From contig CAIYCW010000055.1 of assembly GCA_903924855.1 (NCBI GenBank), forward strand, positions 39,251 to 103,250: 64,000 bases of DNA, written 5' to 3'. How positions within the stretch are numbered: the stretch's first letter is position 1; the number at the start of each line of letters is the position of its first letter. Shown here in pieces: positions 18,855-27,620 of the stretch. The stretch is from an uncultured Rhodospirillales bacterium (GTDB taxonomy: Bacteria; Pseudomonadota; Alphaproteobacteria; Acetobacterales; Acetobacteraceae). The position numbers and the translations under genes are program-made. The notes beneath the pieces are model-generated. The model was not told the origin of the DNA. It worked only from the letters and a program-made list of their open reading frames with translations, and ran no database searches.

Positions 18855-18978
18855 AAAAAGGACTTCTTTTCTGAAGAAAAGAAGCAAAAGACTTTTATCT
18901 TTTTTGACGCCTTTCTCCGAAGCCGCGCATAAGAATGAAAGTTTTTTGGTTCTTTTTTTCAAAAAAGAACTGCTTGCC
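18853..18978. repeat. Inverted pair of poly-T/poly-A hairpin elements between coxD and coxE
   Basis: The AT-rich gap holds two copies of one element facing each other. The left copy, read on minus, runs TCTTTTGCTTCTTTTCTTCAG then AAAAGAAG; the right copy, read on plus at 18936-18975, runs GTTTTTTGGTTCTTTTTTTC then AAAAAAGAAC. Each can form a U-rich/A-rich hairpin. A third copy is at 58774-58815. The composition is quite unlike the GC-rich surroundings. Confidence 0.8.
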
Positions 18979-19003
18979 TTGAACTGTGAGAAAACCCGGC
19001 GCC

Positions 19004-20197
19004 ATGACAGGCTTGCTCCCGATCAATGTGATGCATTTCGCACGGTTGCTGCGCCGGGCCGGGCTGCCGGTGGGGCCTTCCGATCTGTTGGCGGCGCAGC
19101 AGGCGTTGGGCGTGATCGATCTGGGCAGCAAGGCGCAGACCCAGGCGGCGTTGCGCGGCACGTTGGTGCATCGCCATGAGCATGCCGATATCTTCGACTA
19201 TGCGTTTGCGCTGTATTGGCGCGATCCGGCGGCGGCCGAGCATGCGCGGGCGATGGCTGCGATCGATGGCGGCAAGGAGGCGCCGCCCGAGAAGGCGCCG
19301 CCCGGGGCCAGGCGCATTCAGGACGCGTTTCGCCCACCGCGCGAGCAGCGCCAGGCGCCGGAGGATCGCGGTCCGCAGATCGATGCGGTGATGACGGTCT
19401 CTGACCGGGAGCGGTTGGAGACGATGGATTTCGAGGCGATGTCCGCCGATGAGATCGCCAATGCCAAGGCTGAGATCCGCAGGCTGCATCTGCCGCTTGA
19501 TGAGAAGCGCACCCGCAGGCGCAGGCCGGATGCCACAGGCCCGCATATCGATCTGCGCGCCACGCTGCGCCGCAGCCTGCGCCAGGGTGGCGAGATCGCG
19601 ACGCTGTCGCGCACACGGCGCACCACGCGCCCACCGCCTTTGGTGGTGCTGTGCGACATCTCCGGCAGCATGAGCCGCTATGCGCAGATTCTGCTGCATT
19701 TCCTGCACGCGGTGGCCAATGACCGCGACCGGGTTTCCACCTTTCTGTTCGGCACAAGGCTGTCCAACATCACCCGCCAGCTGCGCGCGCGCGACCCGGA
19801 GGTGGCGTTCGAGATGGTGGCGCATGCGGTGCCGGACTGGTCCGGCGGCACGCGGATCGGCGAGGCCATTGCCCTGTTCAACCGCAACTGGTCGCGCCGT
19901 GTGCTGGGCCAGGGGGCGGTGGTGCTGCTGGTGACGGATGGGCTGGACCGCGATGGGGCGGCCGGGCTTTCGGAGGAGATGGAGCGGCTGCACAAGAGCT
20001 GCGCGCGGCTGGTCTGGCTCAACCCGCTGTTGCGCTGGGACGGGTTCGCGCCCAAATCCCAGGGTATTCGTGCGATGCTGCCGCATGTGGACGAGTTCCG
20101 CACCGTGCACAACATTGCAAGCCTGCGCAGCCTGGTCGACACGCTGTCCCGCCCGGCTTCGGCGCGTGACATGGATCGTTGGAGGAAGGCCCTATGA
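19004..20197 (+). CDS. coxE: VWA domain protein, CoxE-like
   Basis: 397 residues. The C-terminal half is a von Willebrand A domain with the MIDAS motif D-I-S-G-S-M-S (D218), then a G-G-T-R-I-G region and V-T-D-G-L-D. The middle has a highly basic stretch (K-R-T-R-R-R-R-P) and a Pro/Glu-rich linker. CoxE proteins pair with the CoxD ATPase in CO dehydrogenase maturation. ATG 19004 is chosen; GTG 18986 is possible. The stop overlaps the next start as ATGA. Confidence 0.93.
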   Translation: MTGLLPINVMHFARLLRRAGLPVGPSDLLAAQQALGVIDLGSKAQTQAALRGTLVHRHEHADIFDYAFALYWRDPAAAEHARAMAAIDGGKEAPPEKAPPGARRIQDAFRPPREQRQAPEDRGPQIDAVMTVSDRERLETMDFEAMSADEIANAKAEIRRLHLPLDEKRTRRRRPDATGPHIDLRATLRRSLRQGGEIATLSRTRRTTRPPPLVVLCDISGSMSRYAQILLHFLHAVANDRDRVSTFLFGTRLSNITRQLRARDPEVAFEMVAHAVPDWSGGTRIGEAIALFNRNWSRRVLGQGAVVLLVTDGLDRDGAAGLSEEMERLHKSCARLVWLNPLLRWDGFAPKSQGIRAMLPHVDEFRTVHNIASLRSLVDTLSRPASARDMDRWRKAL

Positions 20198-20508
20198 GTC
20201 TCGACATTCTGCACCAGGCCGAAGCCTGGCGTGCCGCCGGCGAGGAGGTGGCGATCGCCACCGTCACGGAGACCTGGGGCAGCAGCCCAAGGCCTGCCGG
20301 AAGCCAGCTGCTGGTGAGCCGGTCGGGGCGGATGGAGGGTTCGGTCAGCGGCGGCTGCATCGAGGGTGCGGTGGCGGAGGCTGCGATGACGACGATTGCC
20401 ACCGGCGTGCCGCAGCTGCTGGATTTCGGCGTGACGGATGAGCAGGCCTGGGAGGTCGGACTTGCCTGTGGCGGCAAGCTGAAAGTGTTCGTGGAGAAAC
20501 TGTCGTGA
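20194..20508 (+). CDS. XdhC/CoxI family protein, N-terminal domain only
   Basis: 104 residues matching only the N-terminal XdhC_CoxI domain: A-I-A-T-V-T-E-T-W-G-S-S-P-R-P-A-G-S-Q and the S-G-G-C-I-E-G-A-V motif, whose Cys is linked to cofactor binding. XdhC proteins bind sulfurated molybdenum cofactor and deliver it to xanthine oxidase-family enzymes. The C-terminal Rossmann domain is the next gene, in a different frame, with a GTGA overlap. It has GGAGG upstream. Confidence 0.9.
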   Translation: MSLDILHQAEAWRAAGEEVAIATVTETWGSSPRPAGSQLLVSRSGRMEGSVSGGCIEGAVAEAAMTTIATGVPQLLDFGVTDEQAWEVGLACGGKLKVFVEKLS

Positions 20509-21191
20509 ACGCGGCAACGCTTGCAGCCCTCAACGCGGCGCGGGCGGCGCTCAGGCCGGTGGTGCTCGCGACGCGGCTGCCGGATGGGCATCAGATGCTG
20601 CTGCCGGATGAGGCGGCCTCCCCTGCCCTGAATGCGGCGGCCCTTGTGGCGCTTGCCAAGGACAAGAACGGCACGCAGGAGATCGATGGCAGTGCGTGGT
20701 TTCTGCACGCCTATGCGCCGCCGGTGCGGCTGGTGATTGTGGGGGCCGTGCATATCGCGCAATCGCTGGTGCCGATGGCGGCCCCGCTTGGCGTGCAGAT
20801 CATCGTGGTGGACCCGCGGCGTTCCTTTGCCACCGAAGAGCGGTTTCCCAATGTGACGCTGATGGATGACTGGCCGGATGACGCGATGAAGGCGATCGCA
20901 CCCGATTCCCGCACGGCGGTGATCACGCTGACCCATGATCCGAAGCTGGATGATCCGGCGCTGGATCAGGCGTTGCGGTCGGATGCGTTCTATATCGGAT
21001 CGCTGGGAAGCCGGCGCACCCATGCGGCGCGGTTGGCGCGGCTGGCGGCACTTGGCCATGACGAGGCGGCGTTGGCGCGGATCAAGGGGCCGGTGGGGCT
21101 GGATATCGGCGCGGTGTCCGCCCCTGAGATCGCGCTGTCGATCCTGGCGGAGTTCGTCGCCTATCGCCGCAGGCTGGGCCGGCCCGCGTGA
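20505..21191 (+). CDS. XdhC family protein, C-terminal Rossmann domain
   Basis: 228 residues. It carries the XdhC_C Rossmann part: L-V-I-V-G-A-V-H-I-A-Q at ~75-85, V-V-D-P-R-R, and the closing signature Y-I-G-S-L-G-S-R-R-T-H-A-A-R with G-L-D-I-G-A. It is the natural second half of the preceding gene, and both are coupled by 4-nt overlaps to each other and to the MoeA/MobA fusion. Together they should carry the molybdenum cofactor for a CO dehydrogenase-like enzyme. Confidence 0.9.
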   Translation: MNAATLAALNAARAALRPVVLATRLPDGHQMLLPDEAASPALNAAALVALAKDKNGTQEIDGSAWFLHAYAPPVRLVIVGAVHIAQSLVPMAAPLGVQIIVVDPRRSFATEERFPNVTLMDDWPDDAMKAIAPDSRTAVITLTHDPKLDDPALDQALRSDAFYIGSLGSRRTHAARLARLAALGHDEAALARIKGPVGLDIGAVSAPEIALSILAEFVAYRRRLGRPA

Positions 21192-22783
21192 ACTTCGCGC
21201 CCATCCCGCTTGATGACGCGTTGGGCTGCGTGCTGGCGCATTCCAGGCGCGCGGGCGGGCTGATGCTGAAGAAGGGCACGGTGCTGGACCAGGCCGCGAT
21301 CGCGGCGCTGCGGCAGGCGGGGTTTGCCGAGGTGGTGGCGGCGCGGCTCGATGCGGGGGATCTGACCGAGAATGTGGCGGCGGATCGGCTGGCGGCGATG
21401 CTGGTGGCGCCTTGGCTGCATTGCACGCCGTCCAACACCGGGCGGGTCAATCTGGTGGCGGATGCCAAAGGGCTGCTGGTGCTGGATGCGGCGGCGATTG
21501 ACCGCATCAACGAGGTGGATGAGGCGTTGACGCTTGCCACACTTCCCAACCACGCCGTGGTGGCACCTGGCGACATGGTGGCGACGATCAAGGTGATCCC
21601 GTTTGCGGTGAGCGAGGCGGTGCAGGCGCGTGTCGAGGCGCAGGTGCAGGGGGCGGTGTTTCGCCTGCATCCGTTTCGCCCGTTGCGTGTGGGGCTGGTG
21701 CTGAGCGAGATCGGCCGGCTGAAGGACAGCGTGGTGGAAAGCTCCATCGCGGTGACGGAGGCGCGGGTGACGGCTTTGGGTGGCGCATTGCTGCCGCCGC
21801 GGCGCTGCCCGCATGAGGCGCAGGCGATCGCGGCCGCGCTGTCGCAGCTGCATCAGGAAGGGGCCGAGCTGCTGCTGGTGATCGGCGCCTCGGCGACCGT
21901 GGACCGGCGCGATATCGGGCCGGATGCGATTGTGCGGGCGGGTGGTGAGATCACCCATTTCGGCATGCCGGTCGATCCCGGCAATCTGATCTGCCTGGGG
22001 CGGATCGGGCAGACGCATGCCATTGTGCTGCCGGGCTGCGCGCGCAGCCCGAAGCTGAACGGGATTGATTTCGTGCTGGCGCGCATCTTTGCGGGCCTGA
22101 AGGTAGGGCGGTCCGAGGTGATGCGCATGGGGGTGGGCGGGTTGTTGAAGGACACCGAGTCCCGCCCGTTGCCGCGCGCGCGTGCCACCGCGACACGCAG
22201 GGTTGCCGCCATCGTGCTGGCGGCCGGCCGGTCCAGCCGGATGGGGCCGCGGCACAAATTGCTGATCGAAGGTGCGGATGGCCGCGCCATGGTGGCGCGC
22301 ACGGTGGATCATCTGCTGCAGGCGGGGTTGGCGCCGGTTTCGGTGGTGGTGGGGCACCGTGCCGATGAGATCAAGGCGGCGTTGGCCGGGCGCGATGTGC
22401 GCTTCGTGCTGGCCGAGCGTTATGCCGAGGGGCTGGCTGAGAGTTTGAAGGCGGGGCTGGCGGCACTGCCAGAGAATGCGGCGGCTTTTCTGATCGCCTT
22501 GGGGGACATGCCGCTGGTGGATGCGGCGGCGTTGCGGCGGATCGTTGCCGCCTATGACCCGGATGAGGGGCGGTTGATCGTGACACCGCGCCATGGCGGG
22601 CGGATCGGCAATCCGATCCTGTGGGATCGCGGCTTTGCCGGCGAGATGATGCAGCTGACCGGCGATATCGGCGCGCGGTCGCTGCTAAGGCGTCATGAGG
22701 ACGCGGTGTTCGCCCTCGACATGCAGGACGATGCGGTGCTGCGCGATTTCGACACGCCGGAGAGTCTGGCGGCGTTGGAGTAG
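21188..22783 (+). CDS. Fusion of MoeA-like molybdopterin-binding and MobA/MocA-like nucleotidyltransferase domains
   Basis: 531 residues from GTG. Residues ~1-330 are a MoeA-like part with a molybdopterin-binding fold (V-V-E-S-S-I-A-V-T near 180; G-N-L-I-C-L-G and V-L-P-G-C-A-R-S-P-K-L near 260-285). Residues ~343-531 are an NTP transferase domain beginning I-V-L-A-A-G-R-S-S-R-M-G with L-G-D-M-P-L-V-D in the middle. The second half should attach CMP or GMP to molybdopterin (MocA makes the cytosine dinucleotide used by CO dehydrogenase). It ends the operon. Confidence 0.9.
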   Translation: MNFAPIPLDDALGCVLAHSRRAGGLMLKKGTVLDQAAIAALRQAGFAEVVAARLDAGDLTENVAADRLAAMLVAPWLHCTPSNTGRVNLVADAKGLLVLDAAAIDRINEVDEALTLATLPNHAVVAPGDMVATIKVIPFAVSEAVQARVEAQVQGAVFRLHPFRPLRVGLVLSEIGRLKDSVVESSIAVTEARVTALGGALLPPRRCPHEAQAIAAALSQLHQEGAELLLVIGASATVDRRDIGPDAIVRAGGEITHFGMPVDPGNLICLGRIGQTHAIVLPGCARSPKLNGIDFVLARIFAGLKVGRSEVMRMGVGGLLKDTESRPLPRARATATRRVAAIVLAAGRSSRMGPRHKLLIEGADGRAMVARTVDHLLQAGLAPVSVVVGHRADEIKAALAGRDVRFVLAERYAEGLAESLKAGLAALPENAAAFLIALGDMPLVDAAALRRIVAAYDPDEGRLIVTPRHGGRIGNPILWDRGFAGEMMQLTGDIGARSLLRRHEDAVFALDMQDDAVLRDFDTPESLAALE

Positions 22784-22825
22784 GCGGGGCCGATTGTCCG
22801 CAGTGCCTTGGTTGCGGTTCAGTGG

Positions 22826-22857
22826 ATTGCGCAGCTCGGCTCGCAATGACGATGGCC
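22826..22857. repeat. Short palindrome ATTGCG...CGCAAT
   Basis: GGATTGCGCAG-CTCGG-CTCGCAATGACG, an intergenic inverted repeat (stem ATTGCG/CGCAAT) between convergent genes. A related string (CTTCGCTCCTCGCAATTG) occurs near 63855. Confidence 0.45.
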
Positions 22858-22869
22858 CTTAGGGGGCAA

Positions 22870-22900
22870 GGCGGAGGACGGCTTCGCCGCTTCCGCCCTA
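22870..22900. repeat. REP-like palindrome ending in CGCCCTAC
   Basis: GGCGGAGGACGGC - TTC - GCCGCTTCCGCC, followed by CTAC. The CTA is the complement of the TAG stop of the minus-strand binding-protein gene, so element and gene end coincide. Related copies lie at 40994 and 58829; a weaker relative is at 47655. Confidence 0.7.
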
Positions 22901-24544
22901 CTTGGCGTGCCAGTTTTCGACCCAGAGCGTGTTGATGCCGAAGCGGGTGCGGTCGACCATGCCGGTCATCCATTTGGGGGTGAGAATGCCGGAGGCCGGG
23001 AAGTAGAGCGGGATTTCCGGCAGTTCATCGGCATAGAGATCCAGGATCGGCTTCCACAAGGCGAGGCGTTTCTGCGGGTCCAGCTCGGCGCGGGCGGCGT
23101 TGAGGGCTGCGTCCATGTCCGGATTGGCCCAGAAGCTGTAGTTGTTGCCGGAGAAATTGTTCTCCGGGCGGGGGATGTAGCCGGACTGGAAATAGATCAG
23201 CGGCACATAGTCGATCGGGCTGTCGTTCTGGAACTCGACCAGGCCGGTGAAGCCGCGCTTGCGCAGGGTCTCGCCGAACATCACCCGGGCGGGCTCGTTC
23301 TTGATGACGATGTCGATGCCGATCGCCTTCATCTCGGTCTGCAGCACCTGTTCGACCAGCTCGCGGGTGCGGTTGCCGGCGGTGGTGACGAGGTCGATGG
23401 AAAAGCGCGTGCCATCCGGGCTGAGCAGGATGCCGTCCGGCCCCGGTTTGAAGCCGGCCTCCGCCAGCAGCGCCTTGGCGGCCTTCGGGTCGTAGGGCAG
23501 GACCTTGGTGCCGTCATGCCAGCCGAACTGGCTGGGGTGTTTGAAGCTGCCGGCGACCTGGAAGCGGTTGTCGAACACGCGGGCCACGATGGTGGCCTTG
23601 TCGATGCCCATCGCCATCGCCTGGCGTACCCGCTTGTCCGCCAGCAGCTTGTTGTTGAGCTGGACGGCGAGATGTTCGTAGCTGGTGACCGAGGGGATGA
23701 AATCGACGTCGAACTTGGCGGCCTGGGATTTGGCCACCGAGATGATCTGATCGAGCGTGATGCCGAGATTGCCGGTGGCCAGAATGTCCACGTCGCCTGC
23801 CAGCAGATTGGCCTGCAGGGCGGAGGTGTTCTCGATCAGCCGCATGGTGATCTTCTGGAAATACGGGGCGTGGCCCTTCCAGCCGGGGTTGGGCAGCAGG
23901 GTGACCTGATCGTTCGGCTTGAACTCGGCAATGCGATACGGGCCGTCCCACAGGCCGGGTGTTTCGGGGGCGTGGTTGAAGGCGGATTTCTGGCCGTAAT
24001 CGACGGCATCCTTGGCGCTGGCCAGGATCGGGGCCTCGATATGTTCGGGGATGGGCGTGTTGGCCTGGCGGTCGAAATCATAGACCACCGATTTCAGCAC
24101 GTAGCGCACGCGATGCGCGTCGATCGCGGTCGCGGATTCGACCACCAAGGGCGGGTTGAACATGGCGTTGACCTTGAAGGCGAACGCCACATCGGCGGCG
24201 GTGACGGGCACGCCGTCGCCCCAGGCGAGATCGTCGCGCAGGATGTAGTCCACCTCCATGCCCTTGGTGCCGTCGGGCCGGTCGACGATCTTGGCGAGGC
24301 CGTTGGCCAGGCTCGGCACCTCGGTGCAGAGCAGGCAGATCACCCGGCCTTCCGCGGTGAAGCCCACCACCGGGCGCAGCGCGGCGCCGAGGATGGTGTC
24401 CTTGATCGAGGTGGAGGTGATGAAGGGGTGCATGTCCGGCGGGAATTGCGACATGCCCATGGTGAGGCTGGTATGGGGTTGCGAGGCCGCCGGATGGCAG
24501 GCAAGCAGCGATGCCGAGAGAACGAACCCCTGAAGCCAGCGCAT
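22898..24544 (-). CDS. Peptide/dipeptide-type ABC transporter substrate-binding protein
   Basis: 548 residues, family SBP_bac_5 (DppA/OppA type). The N-terminus M-R-W-L-Q-G-F-V-L-S-A-S-L-L-A-C is a signal peptide, with L-L-A-C making a lipobox, so it may be a lipoprotein. Family marks include R-D-D-L-A-W-G-D-G-V-P-V-T-A-A-D-V-A-F near 110, V-R-Q-A-M-A-M-G-I-D-K near 300 and the C-terminal I-P-L-Y. No permease or ATPase genes adjoin it. The start has GAGG 7 nt upstream; longer in-frame starts run antisense to the next gene. It is divergent from gamma-glutamyltransferase, so a gamma-glutamyl peptide is a possible ligand (inference). Confidence 0.9.
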   Translation of the reverse strand: MRWLQGFVLSASLLACHPAASQPHTSLTMGMSQFPPDMHPFITSTSIKDTILGAALRPVVGFTAEGRVICLLCTEVPSLANGLAKIVDRPDGTKGMEVDYILRDDLAWGDGVPVTAADVAFAFKVNAMFNPPLVVESATAIDAHRVRYVLKSVVYDFDRQANTPIPEHIEAPILASAKDAVDYGQKSAFNHAPETPGLWDGPYRIAEFKPNDQVTLLPNPGWKGHAPYFQKITMRLIENTSALQANLLAGDVDILATGNLGITLDQIISVAKSQAAKFDVDFIPSVTSYEHLAVQLNNKLLADKRVRQAMAMGIDKATIVARVFDNRFQVAGSFKHPSQFGWHDGTKVLPYDPKAAKALLAEAGFKPGPDGILLSPDGTRFSIDLVTTAGNRTRELVEQVLQTEMKAIGIDIVIKNEPARVMFGETLRKRGFTGLVEFQNDSPIDYVPLIYFQSGYIPRPENNFSGNNYSFWANPDMDAALNAARAELDPQKRLALWKPILDLYADELPEIPLYFPASGILTPKWMTGMVDRTRFGINTLWVENWHAK

Positions 24545-24613
24545 GTGTTTTCCTCTTGATGGCAGCGATCCCTCCCAACTCTGCCCAACACGCGACCGAA
24601 TGGAAACCTCCAG

Positions 24614-26260
24614 ATGACCGATCCGCGATTTGCTGCCCCCTGGCTTGACTGTGACACCAGCCGGGTGCGGCCGGCGCGGGGGCAGGCGGTGGTGGCCACC
24701 GCCAATCCGGAGGCGAGCTGGGCTGCTGCGCTGATCCTGCACCAGGGTGGCTCCGCGGTGGATGCGGCGATCGCGGCGCAGGCGGTGCTGACCGCGTGCG
24801 AGGCGAATGCATCGGGGCTGGGCGGCGGGGCGATCATGCTGGTGGCGCAGGGGGGGCAGGTGTCGGCGATCGATGGGATTGCGGCGGCGCCTGCCCGTGT
24901 GACGGATCGGCTGGGGCGGGATTTCGATGGCAGGGTGATTCCGGCGGATCGGGCCGAATGGGGCGGGCGCACGGTGGGCGTGCCCGGTGTTGTGCGGGCG
25001 ATGGAGCTGGCGCATCGGCGCTGGGGCCGGCTGCCCTGGGCACAGCTGTTTGCCCCCGCGATCGAGCTGGCGCGGGAGGGGTATCGCTTCTCCGCCTATG
25101 TGCGGCGTTCGTTTCTGCAGGACCCGCATCATCTGATGGAGGCGATGGCGCGCGACCTGTATCGCGATGCGCAGGGCCGGCTGCTGCCGGAAGGGGCCAT
25201 GCTGCGCAACCCGGCTTTGGCGCAAAGCCTGGGCGAGATTGCCGAGGGGGGTGCTGATGCGTTCTATCACGGCCGGATTGCCGCTGAGATCTGCCGCGTG
25301 GTGCAAGACGATCTGTTCCCAGGCACGCTGACCGAGACGGATTTCGCGCGCTACCGCGCCGTCGAGCGGCTGCCGGTGCGGGCGGCCTTTGGCGCCAACA
25401 CGCTGGTGGGTGGCTGCCTGCCCGGGTTTGGCGGGGTGGCGGTGGCGCAGATTCTGGGCATTGCGGCAGCACTTGGCCTGCACGGCATGGGGGTGGAGCC
25501 GGATCTGGAGGCGATCCATATCCTGGCCGAGGCGGGGCGGCTCGCCTTTGCCGATCGGGCGCGGTATGCGGGCGATCCGGATCACACGCAGGTTGATCTG
25601 CAGTCACTCGTCGATCCGGCCTATCTGGCGCGGCAGGCGGCGCGGATCGATCCAGGGCGCGCGCTGCGCGAGGTGAAATCCGACCTGGCGCAGATCGAGC
25701 CGTTGGACAGCAACACCAGCCATATCGCGATTGCCGATGCGCAGGGCTGCGTGGTGTCGATGACCACGACGATCAACCTGTATTTCGGGGCGCGGCTGTC
25801 CGCCTGCGGGTTCTATCTGAACAATGTGATGACCAATTTCGCGGCCAACCCGAAGGATGGCGGCAAGATCAGTGTCAATGCGATGCTGCCGGAGCGGCGG
25901 CCGCGCACCTCGATCGCGCCCTGCCTGCTGCTGGATGCGGCTTGTGCGCCGATCGTGGCGGTGGGGGCCGGTGGTGGCGGGCGGATCCCCGGCTATGTGG
26001 CCAATGCGCTGCTGCGCTATGCGGGGGGTGCGCGCGATCCGCAGGCGATTTTGGGCAGCCCGCACGCGCTGAACCATGCGGGCTTCACCGAGATCGAACC
26101 GCCGCTGGATGCGCATGCCAAGGCGCTGGCGCAGCGCGGGCATCTGGTGTTTCCGCGCGTGCTGGAGGGCGGCACGCAGATGATCCTGCGCAAGGGTGGG
26201 ACCTGGCTTGCCGGGGCCGATCCCAGGCGGGACGGGCTGGGCATCGGGCTCGCCGGATAG
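24614..26260 (+). CDS. ggt: Gamma-glutamyltransferase family protein
   Basis: 548 residues, normal for the Ntn-hydrolase GGT family. The autoprocessing and catalytic Thr is T368 in S-N-T-S-H-I-A-I-A-D; other family marks are G-G-S-A-V-D-A-A-I-A near 46, S-G-L-G-G-G near 62 and V-G-A-G-G-G-G-R near 455. It hydrolyses or transfers gamma-glutamyl groups from glutathione-like substrates. No signal peptide is seen, so this copy may be cytoplasmic, unlike classical periplasmic GGT. It is divergent from the peptide-binding protein. Confidence 0.92.
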   Translation: MTDPRFAAPWLDCDTSRVRPARGQAVVATANPEASWAAALILHQGGSAVDAAIAAQAVLTACEANASGLGGGAIMLVAQGGQVSAIDGIAAAPARVTDRLGRDFDGRVIPADRAEWGGRTVGVPGVVRAMELAHRRWGRLPWAQLFAPAIELAREGYRFSAYVRRSFLQDPHHLMEAMARDLYRDAQGRLLPEGAMLRNPALAQSLGEIAEGGADAFYHGRIAAEICRVVQDDLFPGTLTETDFARYRAVERLPVRAAFGANTLVGGCLPGFGGVAVAQILGIAAALGLHGMGVEPDLEAIHILAEAGRLAFADRARYAGDPDHTQVDLQSLVDPAYLARQAARIDPGRALREVKSDLAQIEPLDSNTSHIAIADAQGCVVSMTTTINLYFGARLSACGFYLNNVMTNFAANPKDGGKISVNAMLPERRPRTSIAPCLLLDAACAPIVAVGAGGGGRIPGYVANALLRYAGGARDPQAILGSPHALNHAGFTEIEPPLDAHAKALAQRGHLVFPRVLEGGTQMILRKGGTWLAGADPRRDGLGIGLAG

Positions 26261-26358
26261 GATTCACCTTCGGCAAGATTGACGCGCGCCCCCGGATCGA
26301 CCGATGCTCCGCGCAACGGCCACAAGAGCCGTGATCAATTGCTGTGGGGAGACAAACG

Positions 26359-27603
26359 ATGATCCGACGCCTTGGGCTTGCGGCCCTGGCCAGCCTGGTG
26401 TTCGCGCAGGTCGCGAGTGCTCAGACCAATCTGAACGTGTTCGTGAGCCCGCAGCAGCAGCCGCAGCTGATGCGCAAGGCGTTTGACGCCTATGAGGCGG
26501 CGCATCCGGGGGTGAAGATCACCATCCAGTCCGGCGGCACGACCTCCGAGTTGCAGGCGGCCTATCTGAACACGGTGATGTCCGCCAAGGACAGCAATCT
26601 GGACATCTTCCTGCTCGACATCGTCCGCCCGGCGCAGTTCGCCGCCGCCAACTGGACGGTGCCGCTGAACGACCAGGTGGGCGATGCCGCCGCCCTGATG
26701 AAGACCTATCTGCCGGCCTATGCCGATGCCGATCAGGTGGATGGCAAGCTGGTGGCGCTGCCGGCCTTCGCGGATGCGATGTTCCTGTATTACCGGAAGG
26801 ATCTGCTGGAGAAATACAATGTCGCCGTGCCCAAGACCTGGGCCGAGGCGGCGGCGGCGGCGAAGAAGATCCAGGAGGGTGAGCACAATCCCGATCTGCA
26901 GGGCGTGAATTTCCAGGGGGCGCCGATCGAGGGCACGGTGTGCACCTTCCTGCTGCCCTATTGGAGCCAGGGCAAGAACCTGGTGAAGGATGGCGCGCTG
27001 ACCTGGGACAAGCCGGCCGCACTGAAATCCTTCGCGGTGTGGAAGGGCATGGTCGACAGCGGTGCGGCGCCGCGCAACTCCGCCGAGATCATCACCGAGC
27101 AGACCCGCAAGGATTTCCAGGCCGGCAAATCGGTGTTCGCCGTGCTTTGGTCCTATGGCTGGGCGCAGTTCCAGGGGCCTGATTCGGCGGTGAAGGACAA
27201 GGTTGGCGTGGCGGTGCTGCCGTCGGTGGATGGCGGGCAGCCGGTGTCGTGCATCGGGGGCTGGCAGTGGGGGGTTTCGGCCTATTCCACCCATAAGAAG
27301 GAATCCATCGACCTGATCCGCTACATGTCGAGCATGGATGTGTCGCGCCAGCTTGCGGTGGAGGGCTCGCTGATGCCGGTCTTCCCCAGCCTGTATCAGG
27401 ACCCGGCCGTGCTGAAGGCGACGCCGTGGTTTGCCAATGCGCTGCCGGTGGTGACGGCGGCCAAGTCCCGCCCGGTGACGGCGCGCTACAACGAGGTGTC
27501 CGACATCATCCGCACCTCGACCAATGCGGTGCTGGCCGGCTCGGTTGGGGCTGAGGAGGCGGCGAGCCAGATGGAGGCCCGTCTGCGCCGCGTGTTGCGG
27601 TAG
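26359..27603 (+). CDS. Sugar ABC transporter substrate-binding protein (putative sulfoquinovoside-binding)
   Basis: 414 residues. Signal peptide M-I-R-R-L-G-L-A-A-L-A-S-L-V-F-A-Q-V-A-S-A, cleaved before Q-T-N. It belongs to the extracellular solute-binding family 1 (maltose type): Y-E-A-A-H-P-G-V-K-I near 50, L-D-I-F-L-L-D near 85, L-F-Y-Y-R-K-D-like F-L-Y-Y-R-K-D-L near 140. GGGGAG precedes the start. It begins the coupled operon that ends in a sulfoquinovosidase, so a sulfoquinovose glycoside such as the one bound by Agrobacterium SmoF is the likely ligand (inference from context). Confidence 0.88.
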   Translation: MIRRLGLAALASLVFAQVASAQTNLNVFVSPQQQPQLMRKAFDAYEAAHPGVKITIQSGGTTSELQAAYLNTVMSAKDSNLDIFLLDIVRPAQFAAANWTVPLNDQVGDAAALMKTYLPAYADADQVDGKLVALPAFADAMFLYYRKDLLEKYNVAVPKTWAEAAAAAKKIQEGEHNPDLQGVNFQGAPIEGTVCTFLLPYWSQGKNLVKDGALTWDKPAALKSFAVWKGMVDSGAAPRNSAEIITEQTRKDFQAGKSVFAVLWSYGWAQFQGPDSAVKDKVGVAVLPSVDGGQPVSCIGGWQWGVSAYSTHKKESIDLIRYMSSMDVSRQLAVEGSLMPVFPSLYQDPAVLKATPWFANALPVVTAAKSRPVTARYNEVSDIIRTSTNAVLAGSVGAEEAASQMEARLRRVLR

Positions 27604-27620
27604 CAGAAGGGCCATCCTCG

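Noticed and set aside
20505..20508. The XdhC split considered as a sequencing frameshift
   Set aside because: The junction is a clean GTGA stop/start overlap like those of the neighbouring genes, and the domain boundary falls exactly there; I keep two genes but cannot rule out an error.
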